From the NCBI RefSeq assembly GCF_009208555.1, contig NZ_WFLI01000024.1:28419-92418 (forward strand): a stretch of 64,000 bases of DNA, in the 5' to 3' direction. Within the stretch, counting starts at the first letter, position 1. The number at the start of each line of letters is the position of its first letter. Below the pieces are notes generated by a model. That model was not told where the DNA came from. It saw nothing but the letters and a program-made list of their open reading frames with translations, and searched no databases. The position numbers were made by a program, and so were the translations under genes. This document shows positions 1 through 8,155 of the stretch, one piece after another. Source of the DNA: Janthinobacterium violaceinigrum (GTDB taxonomy: Bacteria > Pseudomonadota > Gammaproteobacteria > Burkholderiales > Burkholderiaceae_D).

Positions 1-807
1 ACGAATGAGGAATGCACGCCGTACACCGTGCATTACGCGTATGACACGGTGGCGCTGGCGCGCGGCACGGGCGGCACCATCGTCAAGCAGGGCGGCAAGA
101 ACTGGTATTTCATGACGGCCGACTACGCGTTTGGCCATTCGCTGGAAAAAGACACGGCCGAGGTCGTCAAGGCGGCCGGCGGCAAGGTGCTGGGCAGCGT
201 CAAGCATCCGCTGGGCGCGTCCGATTTCTCTTCCTTCCTGCTGCAGGCACAGGCCGCCAAGCCGCAAATCCTGGGCCTGGCCAATGCGGGCGGCGACGCC
301 ATCAACAGCATCAAGGCAGCCAACGAGTTCGGCCTGACGAAATCGATGAAGCTGGCCGGCTTGCTGATTTTCATCAATGACATCCATTCGCTGGGCTTGA
401 ACCTGACGCAAGGCATGTACTTGACGGACGGCTGGTACTGGGACTTGAATGCGGACACGCGCGCCTGGTCGAAACGCTATTTCGCCAAGATGAAGAAGGA
501 ACCGTCGATGCTGCAGGCGGCCGACTATTCGGCTGCGGCGAACTACCTGAAAGCCGTCAAGGCGCTGGGAACGGACGACACCGAGAAGGTCATGGCCTAC
601 CTGAAAAAGACCAAGATCAACGACATGTTTACCCAGAATGGCGAAGTGCGTCCCGATGGCCGCATGGTGCACGATATGTACCTGATGGAAGTCAAGAAGC
701 CATCCGAGTCGAAATACCCATGGGATTACTACAAGGTCGTGGCCACCGTGCCCGGTGCGCAGGCGTATGTGACCAAGGCCGAATCGAAGTGTTCGCTGTG
801 GAAGTAA
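1..807 (+). CDS. ABC transporter substrate-binding protein, Liv type (5' truncated)
   Basis: Periplasmic ligand-binding protein of the branched-chain amino acid/amide (Peripla_BP_6) family. The frame is open from base 1, so the start codon and signal peptide lie outside the window; about 268 C-terminal residues remain. Visible family features are the early segment with a Cys then HYAYDTVALARGTG, and NWYFMTADYAFGHSLE, where strand and helix of lobe 2 begin. The two genes that follow in the same direction encode the matching LivH and LivM permeases; the ATPases are not in the window and probably lie upstream. The ligand cannot be told from sequence. Confidence 0.85.
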   Translation, partial: TNEECTPYTVHYAYDTVALARGTGGTIVKQGGKNWYFMTADYAFGHSLEKDTAEVVKAAGGKVLGSVKHPLGASDFSSFLLQAQAAKPQILGLANAGGDAINSIKAANEFGLTKSMKLAGLLIFINDIHSLGLNLTQGMYLTDGWYWDLNADTRAWSKRYFAKMKKEPSMLQAADYSAAANYLKAVKALGTDDTEKVMAYLKKTKINDMFTQNGEVRPDGRMVHDMYLMEVKKPSESKYPWDYYKVVATVPGAQAYVTKAESKCSLWK

Positions 808-971
808 CGCTGTAGACCGACCTCCAGCGGATCGCCTGCCCGTGCGCGGGCGTTCCGTCCTGCATGCTTTTCGCTCGCAGGGTTCGCCTTGCGCCGCCGC
901 GCCAGTCTGCGGTGGCGTGTTTCCCTTGATACCACACCGTTCTCCGGCGGTGCTTTTTATACTGTGATGCC

Positions 972-1856
972 ATGGAAATTTTCGGCGTTCCATTACAAGC
1001 GATGATGAGCCAGCTGCTGCTGGGTCTCGTCAACGGCTCGTTCTATGCCATGTTGTCCCTCGGTCTGGCCGTCATCTTCGGCTTGCTCAATGTGATTAAT
1101 TTCTCGCACGGCGCCATGTACATGATGGGCGCTTTCCTGGCCTGGATGGGCCTCAGTTATTTCGACATCAATTACTGGGCCATGCTGGTCATCGCCCCGA
1201 TCCTCGTCGGCCTGGTCGGCATCCTGATCGAAAAGACCATGCTGCGCTGGCTGTATAAACTCGACCACCTGTATGGCTTGCTGCTGACCTTTGGTATCAC
1301 CCTGATCATGGAAGGCGTGTTCCGCTCGTTCTATGGCGTCTCGGGCCAGCCGTATGCCGTGCCCGAAGCGCTGGCCGGCGCGACGGACCTGGGCTTCATG
1401 ATCTTGCCGAACTACCGCGCGTGGGTGGTGATCGCGTCGCTCACCGTCTGCCTGGCCACCTGGTTCGTCATCGAAAAAACCAAGCTGGGCGCCTACCTGC
1501 GGGCCGGCACGGAAAACCCGAAACTGGTGGAAGCTTTCGGCATCAATGTGCCGCTGATGGTGACGTTGACGTTCGGCTTCGGCGTGGCGCTGGCCGGTTT
1601 CGCCGGCGTGCTGGCCGCGCCCATCATCCAGGTGTCGCCGCTGATGGGCTCGAACCTGATCATCGTCGTGTTTGCCGTGGTGGTGATCGGCGGCATGGGT
1701 TCCATCATGGGCTCCATACTGACGGGCCTGGGCCTGGGCGTGATCGAGGGCCTGACCCGCGTGTTCTACCCGGAAGGCTCGGCCACCGTGGTGTTCGTGG
1801 TGATGGTCATCGTGCTGCTGCTGCGTCCGGCCGGCCTGTTCGGCAAAGAAAAGTAA
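972..1856 (+). CDS. Branched-chain amino acid ABC transporter permease (LivH-like)
   Basis: Inner-membrane permease, 294 residues, the usual length of LivH. It is almost wholly hydrophobic with about eight membrane segments. The segment LGLAVIFGLLNVINFSHGAMYMMG near residues 29-52 is the LivH hallmark, and the cytoplasmic loop with ENPKLVEAFGINV contacts the ATPase. The ATG at 972 is the first good start; a 164-base spacer separates it from the binding-protein gene, so it may have its own promoter. It pairs with the LivM-type gene 31 bases downstream. Confidence 0.9.
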   Translation: MEIFGVPLQAMMSQLLLGLVNGSFYAMLSLGLAVIFGLLNVINFSHGAMYMMGAFLAWMGLSYFDINYWAMLVIAPILVGLVGILIEKTMLRWLYKLDHLYGLLLTFGITLIMEGVFRSFYGVSGQPYAVPEALAGATDLGFMILPNYRAWVVIASLTVCLATWFVIEKTKLGAYLRAGTENPKLVEAFGINVPLMVTLTFGFGVALAGFAGVLAAPIIQVSPLMGSNLIIVVFAVVVIGGMGSIMGSILTGLGLGVIEGLTRVFYPEGSATVVFVVMVIVLLLRPAGLFGKEK

Positions 1857-1887
1857 TCCTCATCAGTCATGTATTGGAGCTACCACG

Positions 1888-2868
1888 ATGAATAAGAATG
1901 TAGGCTACGCCATTGCCTTGCTGCTGGCGTTGGCGGCGCCGTTTTACGGCTATCCCGTCTTCCTGATGAAATTGCTGTGCTTTGCCCTGTTTGCCTGCGC
2001 TTTCAACTTGTTGATCGGCTACACGGGCTTGCTGTCGTTCGGCCATGCGGCTTTCTTCGGCGGCGCCGGCTATGTCACCGGCTACGCGCTGCGCACCTGG
2101 GGCTGGCCAACGGAACTGGGCCTGCTGGCCGGCGTCGCCACGGGCGCCTTGCTGGGCCTGGTAATCGGCGGCCTGGCCATCCGCCGCCAGGGCATCTACT
2201 TCACGATGATCACCCTGGCGCTGGCGCAGATGGTGTATTTCCTGGCCTTGCGCCTGCCGTTCACGGGCGGCGAGGATGGCTTGCAGGGTGTTCCACGTGG
2301 AACCTTGCTGGGCATGATAGACCTGGGCAACGACACGGTCTTGTACTACGTCGTGCTGGCCATTTTTGTCGCCGGCTTCGCCCTGATCGTGCGCACCATC
2401 CACTCGCCGTTCGGCCAGGTGCTCAAGGCCATCAAGGAAAACGAACCGCGCGCCATCTCGCTGGGCTACGACGTCAACAAGTACAAGCTGATGGCCATCG
2501 TGCTGTCCGCCTCGCTGGCCGCGCTGGCCGGCGCCACCAAGACCCTGGTGCTGGGCTTTGAAACCCTGACCGATGTGTACTGGGGCATGTCGGGCCTGGT
2601 CGTGCTGATGACACTGGTGGGCGGCATGGGCACCTTGTCCGGTCCCATCCTCGGCGCCGTGCTGATCATCGCGCTGGAAAACAAGCTGGGCGACGTCGGC
2701 ACCTATCTGGCCACGCACACGGGCATCGAGTGGTTCGGCACCCTGGGCGAATCGGTGGGCATGGTCACGGGCGTGATCTTCGTCATCTGCGTCTTGCTGT
2801 TCCGGCGCGGCATCGTCGGCGAAGCCATCGCGCGCTTCGGCGGCAGGGCTGCCAAAGCCGCTGTCTGA
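1888..2868 (+). CDS. Branched-chain amino acid ABC transporter permease (LivM-like)
   Basis: Second membrane subunit of the importer, 326 residues. LivM signatures are LLIGYTGLLSFGHAAFFGGAGY near residues 41-62 and the ATPase-coupling loop IKENEPRAISLGYDVNKYK near 178-196. A Shine-Dalgarno-like GGAG lies 9 bases before the ATG. The coding sequence contains a perfect 14-bp palindrome that matches a ParB-binding parS site (2290-2303). An intrinsic terminator follows at 2880, closing the transporter operon. The two ATPase genes are not downstream, so they should be sought before base 1. Confidence 0.9.
   Translation: MNKNVGYAIALLLALAAPFYGYPVFLMKLLCFALFACAFNLLIGYTGLLSFGHAAFFGGAGYVTGYALRTWGWPTELGLLAGVATGALLGLVIGGLAIRRQGIYFTMITLALAQMVYFLALRLPFTGGEDGLQGVPRGTLLGMIDLGNDTVLYYVVLAIFVAGFALIVRTIHSPFGQVLKAIKENEPRAISLGYDVNKYKLMAIVLSASLAALAGATKTLVLGFETLTDVYWGMSGLVVLMTLVGGMGTLSGPILGAVLIIALENKLGDVGTYLATHTGIEWFGTLGESVGMVTGVIFVICVLLFRRGIVGEAIARFGGRAAKAAV
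2289..2304. promoter_or_regulatory. parS-like centromere site 1
   Basis: TGTTCCACGTGGAACC: the inner 14 bases GTTCCACGTGGAAC form a perfect palindrome that matches the widely conserved ParB site (consensus TGTTnCACGTGnAACA). It lies inside the LivM-like gene, about 8.7 kb from parA. ParB is encoded in the same window, and three more copies lie between here and parAB. Confidence 0.8.
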
Positions 2869-2879
2869 TTTTCAAGCAA

Positions 2880-2905
2880 CGCCGGACGGATCGTCCGGCG
2901 TTTTT
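2880..2905 (+). terminator. Intrinsic terminator after the Liv permeases
   Basis: Perfect 9-bp stem CGCCGGACG/CGTCCGGCG with a 3-base loop followed by five T. It stands 12 bases after the LivM stop codon. Confidence 0.85.
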
Positions 2906-2944
2906 CATTGTGCGTCCACTGTTACCTCAACGGAGAGAACCACC

Positions 2945-5005
2945 ATGCAAACGACGATCACGCGCGCCGGGGGCGGCCTGTGCACCCTGCTGGCGTTGGC
3001 AGCCTGCGGCAGCAACCATGCACCGGAAGAATTGAACCAGATGCCCAGCTATCTGGGCACGATTGCGCGCGCCGACTACGACGGCAAGACGAATGATCTG
3101 CTCACGGCCGGCCTGGGCAAGACGGGGCTGGCGGCCGCGACGCCCGCGTATGCAAACGCCGAGCAGCCGACGTCGGCCGAACTGCGCCGCAATGCGATCC
3201 ACGCCAACTACCGCGCCGTGCTCGACATTGCCGCCAACAGCGGCTACGGCACCCTGTACGGACCGAACGTGGATGCGTCCGGGAACGTGGGCACGGGCGA
3301 GGGCCTGGTCGCGGGCAGCGAATACATCGCGTATGCGGACGATGGCACGGGCAGGAAAAATGTCACCTTGATGGTGCAGGTGCCGGCCAGCTTCGACCCG
3401 GACCACGCCTGCATCGTCACGGGCACGTCCAGCGGTTCGCGCGGCATCTACGGCGCCATCGGCAGCTCGGGCGAATGGGGCCTGAAAAAGGGCTGCGCCG
3501 TGGCGTATGCGGACAAGGGTTCCGGCACGGGCCTGTATGTGTTCGAGGACGACAGCGTCAACCTGCAGAACGGCGTGCGCGCGGGCAGGGTGGCGGCCGG
3601 CAAGAACGCGCTCTTCGCGCCGGACCTGAGCGATGCGGACCGGCTGGCCTGGGCTGCCGCCAACCCCAACCGCATCGCCTTCAAGCATGCGCACTCGCAG
3701 CAGAATCCGGAAAAGGATTGGGGCAAGGTCACCTTGCAGGCGATCGAGATGGCCTATTATGTGTTGAACGAGCGCTACGGCGTGCTGGCCCGCGACGGCA
3801 GTGCGCGCGTCGTGCGCCTGACGCCGAAGAACACCATCACGATCGCGTCGAGCATTTCCAACGGCGCTGGCTCGGCCTTGCTGGCGGCGGAACAGGATAG
3901 CAAGGGCTTGATCGGCGGCGTGGCGGCCAGCGAGCCGCAGGTCCAGCCGGCGCCATCGACTGCCTACAGCGTGCGTCAGGGCGGGGCGCTGGTGGCCAAT
4001 CCGGGCCGCGCGCTGTTCGACTACGCCACCTATGCGGCCCTGTACCAGCCGTGCATCGCTTCCGTGGCGGGCAACGCGGGACGCTGCACGGCACTCGTCA
4101 GCAAGGGTTTATTGAACGGCGCGGACCTGGCGGCGCAGCAGGCGGATGCGAAACAGCGCTTGTGCGCATACGGCTGGTTAGTGGATTCCGATCCGCTGCA
4201 GGCGGCGCACGCGGGCACGAATATTCTGGTGGCCGTCACGTATGCGTCTGCCTACGGCAAATTTTCCGTGACGGACAAGGTGTGCGGTTTCACGTTTGCG
4301 CAGACTGACCTCAGCGGCAATCCGGTGGCGTTTACGTCGGCGCAGAAGGCCGCCAGCTTTGCCGCCCAGAGCGGCATCGTGGGCAATGTCGTGTATGAGA
4401 ACAGCGTGGGCGGCGCCAAGGTCTACACGTCCGGCGTGTCGCCCTCCAGCAATCTGGCGGACCAGTCGCTCGACGGCTTCCTGTGCCTGCGCAGCCTGGC
4501 GACGGGCAGGAATGCCGTCAACGGCGCCACCCTGGAGGGCACGCTGGGTGGGCAAAGCGCGCGCGTGCGGGCCGGCATGGCCGAGGTGGCGGCCAGCGGC
4601 AAATTGAACGGCAAGCCCGCCATCATCGTGCACGGCCGCAGCGACACCTTGATACCCGTGAACCACGCCTCGCGCGCGTATGTGGGCTTGAACGCGTCGG
4701 TGGAGGGAGCCAATAGCCGGTTGCGCTATATCGAGGTGACGAATGCCAACCACTTCGATTCCTTCAGCAGCGCCTTGCCGACCCTGATCGTGCCCCTGCA
4801 CGTGTACCTGAACCGGGCGCTGGACGCCATGTATGCGCATTTGTCTGCCAAGCAAGCCTTGCCGCCATCGCAGGTGGTGCGCACGGTAACGCGGGCCGAT
4901 GCTTCGACCTTGATCACGAATGTCAACGTGCCGGCGATCGCCGCGGCGCCGGCGCCCGGCAATGCCATTAGCGTGACGGGGACGGTCGTCGACATTCCCA
5001 ACTAG
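2945..5005 (+). CDS. D-(-)-3-hydroxybutyrate oligomer hydrolase (lipoprotein)
   Basis: Serine hydrolase that cuts 3-hydroxybutyrate oligomers released by PHB depolymerases into monomers. The 686-residue length fits the 3HBOH family. The N-terminus has a signal peptide ending in the lipobox LAAC, so the mature protein is probably a lipid-anchored envelope protein. The family block GTSSGSRGIYGAIGSSGEWG lies near residues 160-180. The nucleophile is probably Ser305 in SISNGAG (residues 303-309), a variant of the GxSxG elbow. A good ribosome site (GGAGAG) precedes the ATG, and terminators flank the gene, so it is monocistronic. Two other PHB-type esterases occur in this window. Confidence 0.88.
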   Translation: MQTTITRAGGGLCTLLALAACGSNHAPEELNQMPSYLGTIARADYDGKTNDLLTAGLGKTGLAAATPAYANAEQPTSAELRRNAIHANYRAVLDIAANSGYGTLYGPNVDASGNVGTGEGLVAGSEYIAYADDGTGRKNVTLMVQVPASFDPDHACIVTGTSSGSRGIYGAIGSSGEWGLKKGCAVAYADKGSGTGLYVFEDDSVNLQNGVRAGRVAAGKNALFAPDLSDADRLAWAAANPNRIAFKHAHSQQNPEKDWGKVTLQAIEMAYYVLNERYGVLARDGSARVVRLTPKNTITIASSISNGAGSALLAAEQDSKGLIGGVAASEPQVQPAPSTAYSVRQGGALVANPGRALFDYATYAALYQPCIASVAGNAGRCTALVSKGLLNGADLAAQQADAKQRLCAYGWLVDSDPLQAAHAGTNILVAVTYASAYGKFSVTDKVCGFTFAQTDLSGNPVAFTSAQKAASFAAQSGIVGNVVYENSVGGAKVYTSGVSPSSNLADQSLDGFLCLRSLATGRNAVNGATLEGTLGGQSARVRAGMAEVAASGKLNGKPAIIVHGRSDTLIPVNHASRAYVGLNASVEGANSRLRYIEVTNANHFDSFSSALPTLIVPLHVYLNRALDAMYAHLSAKQALPPSQVVRTVTRADASTLITNVNVPAIAAAPAPGNAISVTGTVVDIPN

Positions 5006-5027
5006 GCTGTATCACCTATGAAACCTG

Positions 5028-5053
5028 CGGCCACGTTTTACGTGGCCGTTTTT
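5028..5053 (+). terminator. Intrinsic terminator after the oligomer hydrolase
   Basis: Stem CGGCCACGT/ACGTGGCCG with a TTT loop, then a run of five T. Its T-run overlaps the stop codon of the convergent EAL gene by two bases. Confidence 0.85.
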
Positions 5054-5843
5054 ATTCCCAGGCCGTATCGGGGATATGGCCTAGTCCCTGGAAGACAGGT
5101 TTGGAAAACCAGTAGCCCTGCATCAGGGAAATGCCGCAGCTGGCCAGGAAGTCGCGCTCGGCGCGTGTCTCGATGCCTTCGGCCAGCACGCGGACACCGA
5201 GCTGATGGCACAGGCTGGCGATGGCCCGCACGATTGCCTGGCGTGGCGCGTGCGTATCGATGCCGCGCACCAGGTCCATGTCGATCTTGATGATGTCGGG
5301 CTGGTATTCGGCCAGCAGGTTCAAGCCTGCATAGCCGGCGCCGAAATCATCGATGGCGGTCTGGAAACCGAAGCGCCGGTAGGCGCGGAAGATATCGACC
5401 AGGTGGGGACGGTCTTGCACCCGTTCGCCTTCCGTGACTTCAAAGATGATTTTATCGGTGGGGAAGCGGTGCAAGGTGGCCGCTTCCAGGGTGCTGCGGA
5501 TGCAGACTTCAGGGCGGTAGACGGCGTTGGGCAGGAAGTTAATCGACAGAAAGCCATGCATGCCCAGCCTGGCGGCACCGGCCACGGCCTTGACGCGGCA
5601 AGCCTGGTCGAAGCGGTAGCGGTTGGCGTCGTTGACTTGCGCCAGCACGCTGGCCGCGCTTTCGCCGTTGGGGCCGCGCACCAGTGCCTCGTGCGCATAG
5701 ATGCTGCGCGTGGCGAGGTCGACGATGGGCTGATACGCATACTCGAAGGCAAACGGCAGCGGCGCGCTGTCATGGCAGCCGGCACAGGCACCGTGCGGAA
5801 AGCTGGTGTTGTCAGGATGAATGGGGATATCGGGAGGCATCAT
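5052..5843 (-). CDS. EAL-domain cyclic-di-GMP phosphodiesterase
   Basis: Stand-alone EAL protein of about 263 residues that should hydrolyse c-di-GMP to pGpG. All main catalytic signatures are visible in order: EALVR, NFLPN, FEVTEGE, IDDFGAGYAGLN, IIKID, LAEGIET and MQGYWFSKP, so an active enzyme is expected. The short N-terminal leader holds a CAGC cysteine pair and no recognisable sensor domain. The frame is open further upstream into the next gene, but residues before the double ATG at 5838-5843 do not look like protein, so I start there; no strong ribosome site is evident. It lies downstream of the alcohol dehydrogenase on the same strand. Confidence 0.88.
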   Translation of the reverse strand: MMPPDIPIHPDNTSFPHGACAGCHDSAPLPFAFEYAYQPIVDLATRSIYAHEALVRGPNGESAASVLAQVNDANRYRFDQACRVKAVAGAARLGMHGFLSINFLPNAVYRPEVCIRSTLEAATLHRFPTDKIIFEVTEGERVQDRPHLVDIFRAYRRFGFQTAIDDFGAGYAGLNLLAEYQPDIIKIDMDLVRGIDTHAPRQAIVRAIASLCHQLGVRVLAEGIETRAERDFLASCGISLMQGYWFSKPVFQGLGHIPDTAWE

Positions 5844-5887
5844 GGCGGCAGTGTAGCAGGGTAGGTTGGCAGACTGCGTCTGCTGGC

Positions 5888-7045
5888 TCACAGTGCGGCT
5901 GCATAGATGGCGCGCGCATCGCCGCGCGTGACGGGACGTGGATTGTTGCCCAGCAAGCGCGTCTGCAGCATGGCGTCGTCGGCCAGCCGGTCCAGGTCGC
6001 CAGCCGCGATGCCCACTTCGCGCAGGGTACGCGCGATACCGGTGGCCAGGGCAATCTCCTGCATGCTGTCGATCAGGGCGTTCGCCCGCGCCTCGTCGCT
6101 GCCCGTGATGCCGGGCTGCACGATGGCAGCCAGCTGCGCGTACAGGGGTGCCGCGTGGGACAGATTGAAGCGCAGCACGTGCGGCAGCACCAGCGCATTC
6201 GACAAGCCGTGTGGCACGTGGAACAAACCGCCGATGGGATAGGCGAGCGCATGCACGGCGGCCACGGGAGCGTTGGCAAACGCCTGGCCGGCCAGCATGG
6301 CGCCCAGCAGCATGGCCTGGCGCGCCGGCAAGTTGGCGCCATCGCGGCACGCCGTGAGCAGATTGCCGGACAGCAGCGACAGCGCCTGCGTGGCCAGCAT
6401 GTCGGACAAGGGATTTTTCAGCAGGCGGCTGGTGTACGCTTCGATCGCGTGCACCATGGCATCGATGCCGGTGGCGGCCGTCACGGCGGGCGGCAAGCCC
6501 AGGGTCAGGCTGGCGTCGAGGATGGCCAGGTCCGCATACAGTTGCGGCGCCACCACGCCCATCTTGCTGGTGGCGCCCGTGGTGACGATGGCGATCTGCG
6601 TTACTTCGGAACCCGTGCCCGCCGTGGTGGGCAATTGCACGAGGGGCAGGCGCTGGCCGTGGACATTGCCGATGCCATACAGTTGGGCCAGTTCCTGGTG
6701 GCCCGGTGCCAGTACGGCGACCAGCTTGGCCACGTCCAGCGAGCTGCCGCCACCGAGGCCAATAATCAGTTCCACGTGAAACATCCGGGCCTGGGCCACG
6801 CCCGCCAGCACGATGGCTTCGGGCGGATCGGCTTGCACCTCGGAAAAGACGTGGGTATCGATGCCCGCCGTCCGCAGGCTGTGCAGGGGAGCATCGGCCA
6901 GTCCCGTGCGCAGAAACCCTGCATCGGTGACGAGCAGGGCGCGGCGGACGGTGGGGAAGTGATGGGCGATGTGCGCGCCCAGCTGGGCGGCGGCGCCCGG
7001 TTCAACGATCAGATGCGGCACGGTGCGGAACTGGAAGGCGGACAT
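5888..7045 (-). CDS. Iron-containing alcohol dehydrogenase
   Basis: Group III metal-dependent alcohol dehydrogenase, 385 residues, NAD(P)-linked oxidation or reduction of an alcohol/aldehyde. Seen are the nucleotide loop GLGGGSSLDVAK, the block PTTAGTGSEVTQIA, and the metal ligands in GIDAMVHAIEAY and HALAYPIGGLFHVPHGLSNAL (one Asp, three His). I use the ATG at 7045 because AGGAG stands 5 bases upstream; a TTG start 6 codons earlier lacks this. The substrate is not predictable; 4-hydroxybutyrate, maleylacetate and simple alcohols are all used by relatives. A parS-like site lies inside the gene at 6768. Confidence 0.88.
   Translation of the reverse strand: MSAFQFRTVPHLIVEPGAAAQLGAHIAHHFPTVRRALLVTDAGFLRTGLADAPLHSLRTAGIDTHVFSEVQADPPEAIVLAGVAQARMFHVELIIGLGGGSSLDVAKLVAVLAPGHQELAQLYGIGNVHGQRLPLVQLPTTAGTGSEVTQIAIVTTGATSKMGVVAPQLYADLAILDASLTLGLPPAVTAATGIDAMVHAIEAYTSRLLKNPLSDMLATQALSLLSGNLLTACRDGANLPARQAMLLGAMLAGQAFANAPVAAVHALAYPIGGLFHVPHGLSNALVLPHVLRFNLSHAAPLYAQLAAIVQPGITGSDEARANALIDSMQEIALATGIARTLREVGIAAGDLDRLADDAMLQTRLLGNNPRPVTRGDARAIYAAAL
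6768..6783. promoter_or_regulatory. parS-like centromere site 2
   Basis: AGTTCCACGTGAAACA differs from the best ParB-site consensus TGTTCCACGTGAAACA only at the first base. It lies in the coding sequence of the iron alcohol dehydrogenase. Confidence 0.8.
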
Positions 7046-7103
7046 GCAGACTCCTGACGGCAAGGACAGTAGCCAAGCTTACTCCGCTTTCCCGCCCCGC
7101 GCA

Positions 7104-7119
7104 TGTTTCACGTGGAACC
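7104..7119. promoter_or_regulatory. parS-like centromere site 3
   Basis: TGTTTCACGTGGAACC keeps the invariant CACGTG core and both AAC/GTT arms of parS. It sits in the short intergenic space between the 53-residue protein gene and the alcohol dehydrogenase, only 0.3 kb from site 2. Confidence 0.75.
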
Positions 7120-7121
7120 GT

Positions 7122-7283
7122 TCAGCCTTGCAGCTGGCTTGCCAGTCCCAGGCTCACGAGCAGCGACAGGCTGGACACGGCGGCCAGTACGCGGAACGTG
7201 CGCGCATCTTGCCGGTACTCGCGCACGGCCGCATACGCGAGGCCAACACCCATCACGATGTTGAGGAAGAGCAGGTTTCTCAT
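7122..7283 (-). CDS. Small membrane protein of unknown function (53 aa)
   Basis: Not recognised. The peptide begins MRNLLFLNIVMGVGLAYAAVR, contains a short charged stretch (REYRQDARTFR) and then a second hydrophobic segment, so it is a probable two-helix membrane protein. The start is chosen at 7283 because its ATG overlaps the stop codon of the nuoA-like gene in an ATGA junction, which implies translational coupling; longer starts would run into nuoA. Its position argues for a role with the NuoA-like protein. Confidence 0.6.
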   Translation of the reverse strand: MRNLLFLNIVMGVGLAYAAVREYRQDARTFRVLAAVSSLSLLVSLGLASQLQG

Positions 7284-7639
7284 TCCCACTCCAGCGCGCC
7301 GCGTTTCCATTCATAGGCCAGCCCGATGGCCAGCACGCTCAAGAAGCCCATGACGGCCCAGAAGCCATGCAAGCCCAGTTCATTGACGTTGGCCGCCCAC
7401 GGCATCAGGAAGATCACCTCGATATCGAACAGGATGAACAGGATGGCCACCAGGTAAAAGCGGATGTCGAACTTCATGCGCGCGTCGCCGAACGCTTCGA
7501 AGCCGCATTCATACTGCGAGAGTTTTTGCGGATCCGGTTTGTGCGGACCCAGCACGCGCCCCAGCAGCATGGGCACGATGCCGACCAGGATGCCGACGAG
7601 AATGAACAGCAGGACGGGAAAATAGTTTTCGAGGAGCAT
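7280..7639 (-). CDS. nuoA: NADH-quinone oxidoreductase subunit A-like protein (orphan)
   Basis: Small membrane subunit of respiratory complex I, 119 residues, three membrane helices. The NuoA hallmark YECGFEAFGDARMKFDIRFY (near residues 42-61) with its conserved Cys is intact, followed by FILFDIEVIF. The ribosome site GAGAGG precedes the ATG. In most genomes nuoA heads a nuoABCD operon; here the next gene is a 53-residue unknown and no other nuo gene is near. It is therefore either an extra copy or a displaced subunit. The upstream neighbour, 11 bases away, is the guanidinium exporter gene, so it may be co-transcribed under the riboswitch. Confidence 0.85.
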   Translation of the reverse strand: MLLENYFPVLLFILVGILVGIVPMLLGRVLGPHKPDPQKLSQYECGFEAFGDARMKFDIRFYLVAILFILFDIEVIFLMPWAANVNELGLHGFWAVMGFLSVLAIGLAYEWKRGALEWE

Positions 7640-7650
7640 GGGGATTCCTC

Positions 7651-7971
7651 TCAATGGCTGGACGACATTTTCATCAGTACGATGCCGCACACGATGAGGA
7701 CGGCAGCGCACACGCGCATGGCATTGAGCTGCTCGCCCAGAAAGACGATGCCGACGATGAAGGCGCCGACGGCGCCGATGCCCGTCCAGATGGTGTAGGC
7801 CGTGCCCAGGGGCAGGGTGCGCATGGCCAGCGACAGCAAGCCGAAGCTGGCGATCATCATGACGATGGTAATGACGGAGGGGGTGAGTTTGGTGAAACCC
7901 TCGGAGAGTTTCATCGAGTATGCCCACACGACTTCAAACATGCCGGCAATGAGTAATAGTATCCAGGCCAT
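7651..7971 (-). CDS. gdx: Guanidinium exporter, small multidrug resistance family (Gdx/SugE)
   Basis: Four-helix SMR-family proton antiporter of 106 residues, acting as a dual-topology dimer in the inner membrane. The conserved Glu13 in the GMFEVVWAYSMKLSEG segment couples protons and substrate; the EVVWAxxxK pattern is that of the SugE/Gdx subtype rather than EmrE. The assignment to guanidinium is strongly supported by a guanidine-II riboswitch in its leader (7991-8034). AAGGAG lies six bases before the ATG. Confidence 0.92.
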   Translation of the reverse strand: MAWILLLIAGMFEVVWAYSMKLSEGFTKLTPSVITIVMMIASFGLLSLAMRTLPLGTAYTIWTGIGAVGAFIVGIVFLGEQLNAMRVCAAVLIVCGIVLMKMSSSH

Positions 7972-7990
7972 GGCGGCTCCTTATACAGAG

Positions 7991-8034
7991 CGGGCCGTCC
8001 CGGTGTGTTCCCATGATGGGGGAGGCCGTCCTCC
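7991..8034 (-). promoter_or_regulatory. Guanidine-II (mini-ykkC) riboswitch upstream of gdx
   Basis: Read on the minus strand, the leader has two stem-loops with identical ACGG tetraloops: GGAGG-ACGG-CCTCC (8034-8021) and CGGG-ACGG-CCCG (8002-7991). Two short hairpins with ACGR loops, the second just upstream of the ribosome site of an SMR transporter, are the defining architecture of the guanidine-II class. Guanidinium binding is known to pair the two loops and switch translation on. The AAGGAG of gdx begins 6 bases after hairpin 2. Confidence 0.9.
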
Positions 8035-8139
8035 TGAATGCTCGTCCCGATGGCCACTGGCGTGAACACGGATGCGGACGATGGGGCAATTGTAGCAAAC
8101 ATTTCACGCTACCGCAGCCCTCTGCCTGGCCACGGTTCG

Positions 8140-8155
8140 TGTTCCACGTGAAACA
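8140..8155. promoter_or_regulatory. parS-like centromere site 4
   Basis: TGTTCCACGTGAAACA, an exact match to the classical bacterial parS sequence. It lies in the intergenic region between gdx and mnmG, 2.9 kb from parA, and is the best of the four sites. Confidence 0.92.

Noticed and set aside
6211..6224. GTGGCACGTGGAAC, a further parS-like sequence
   Set aside because: Two mismatches in the conserved left arm; it is encoded by the His-Val-Pro-His metal-site codons, so probably chance.
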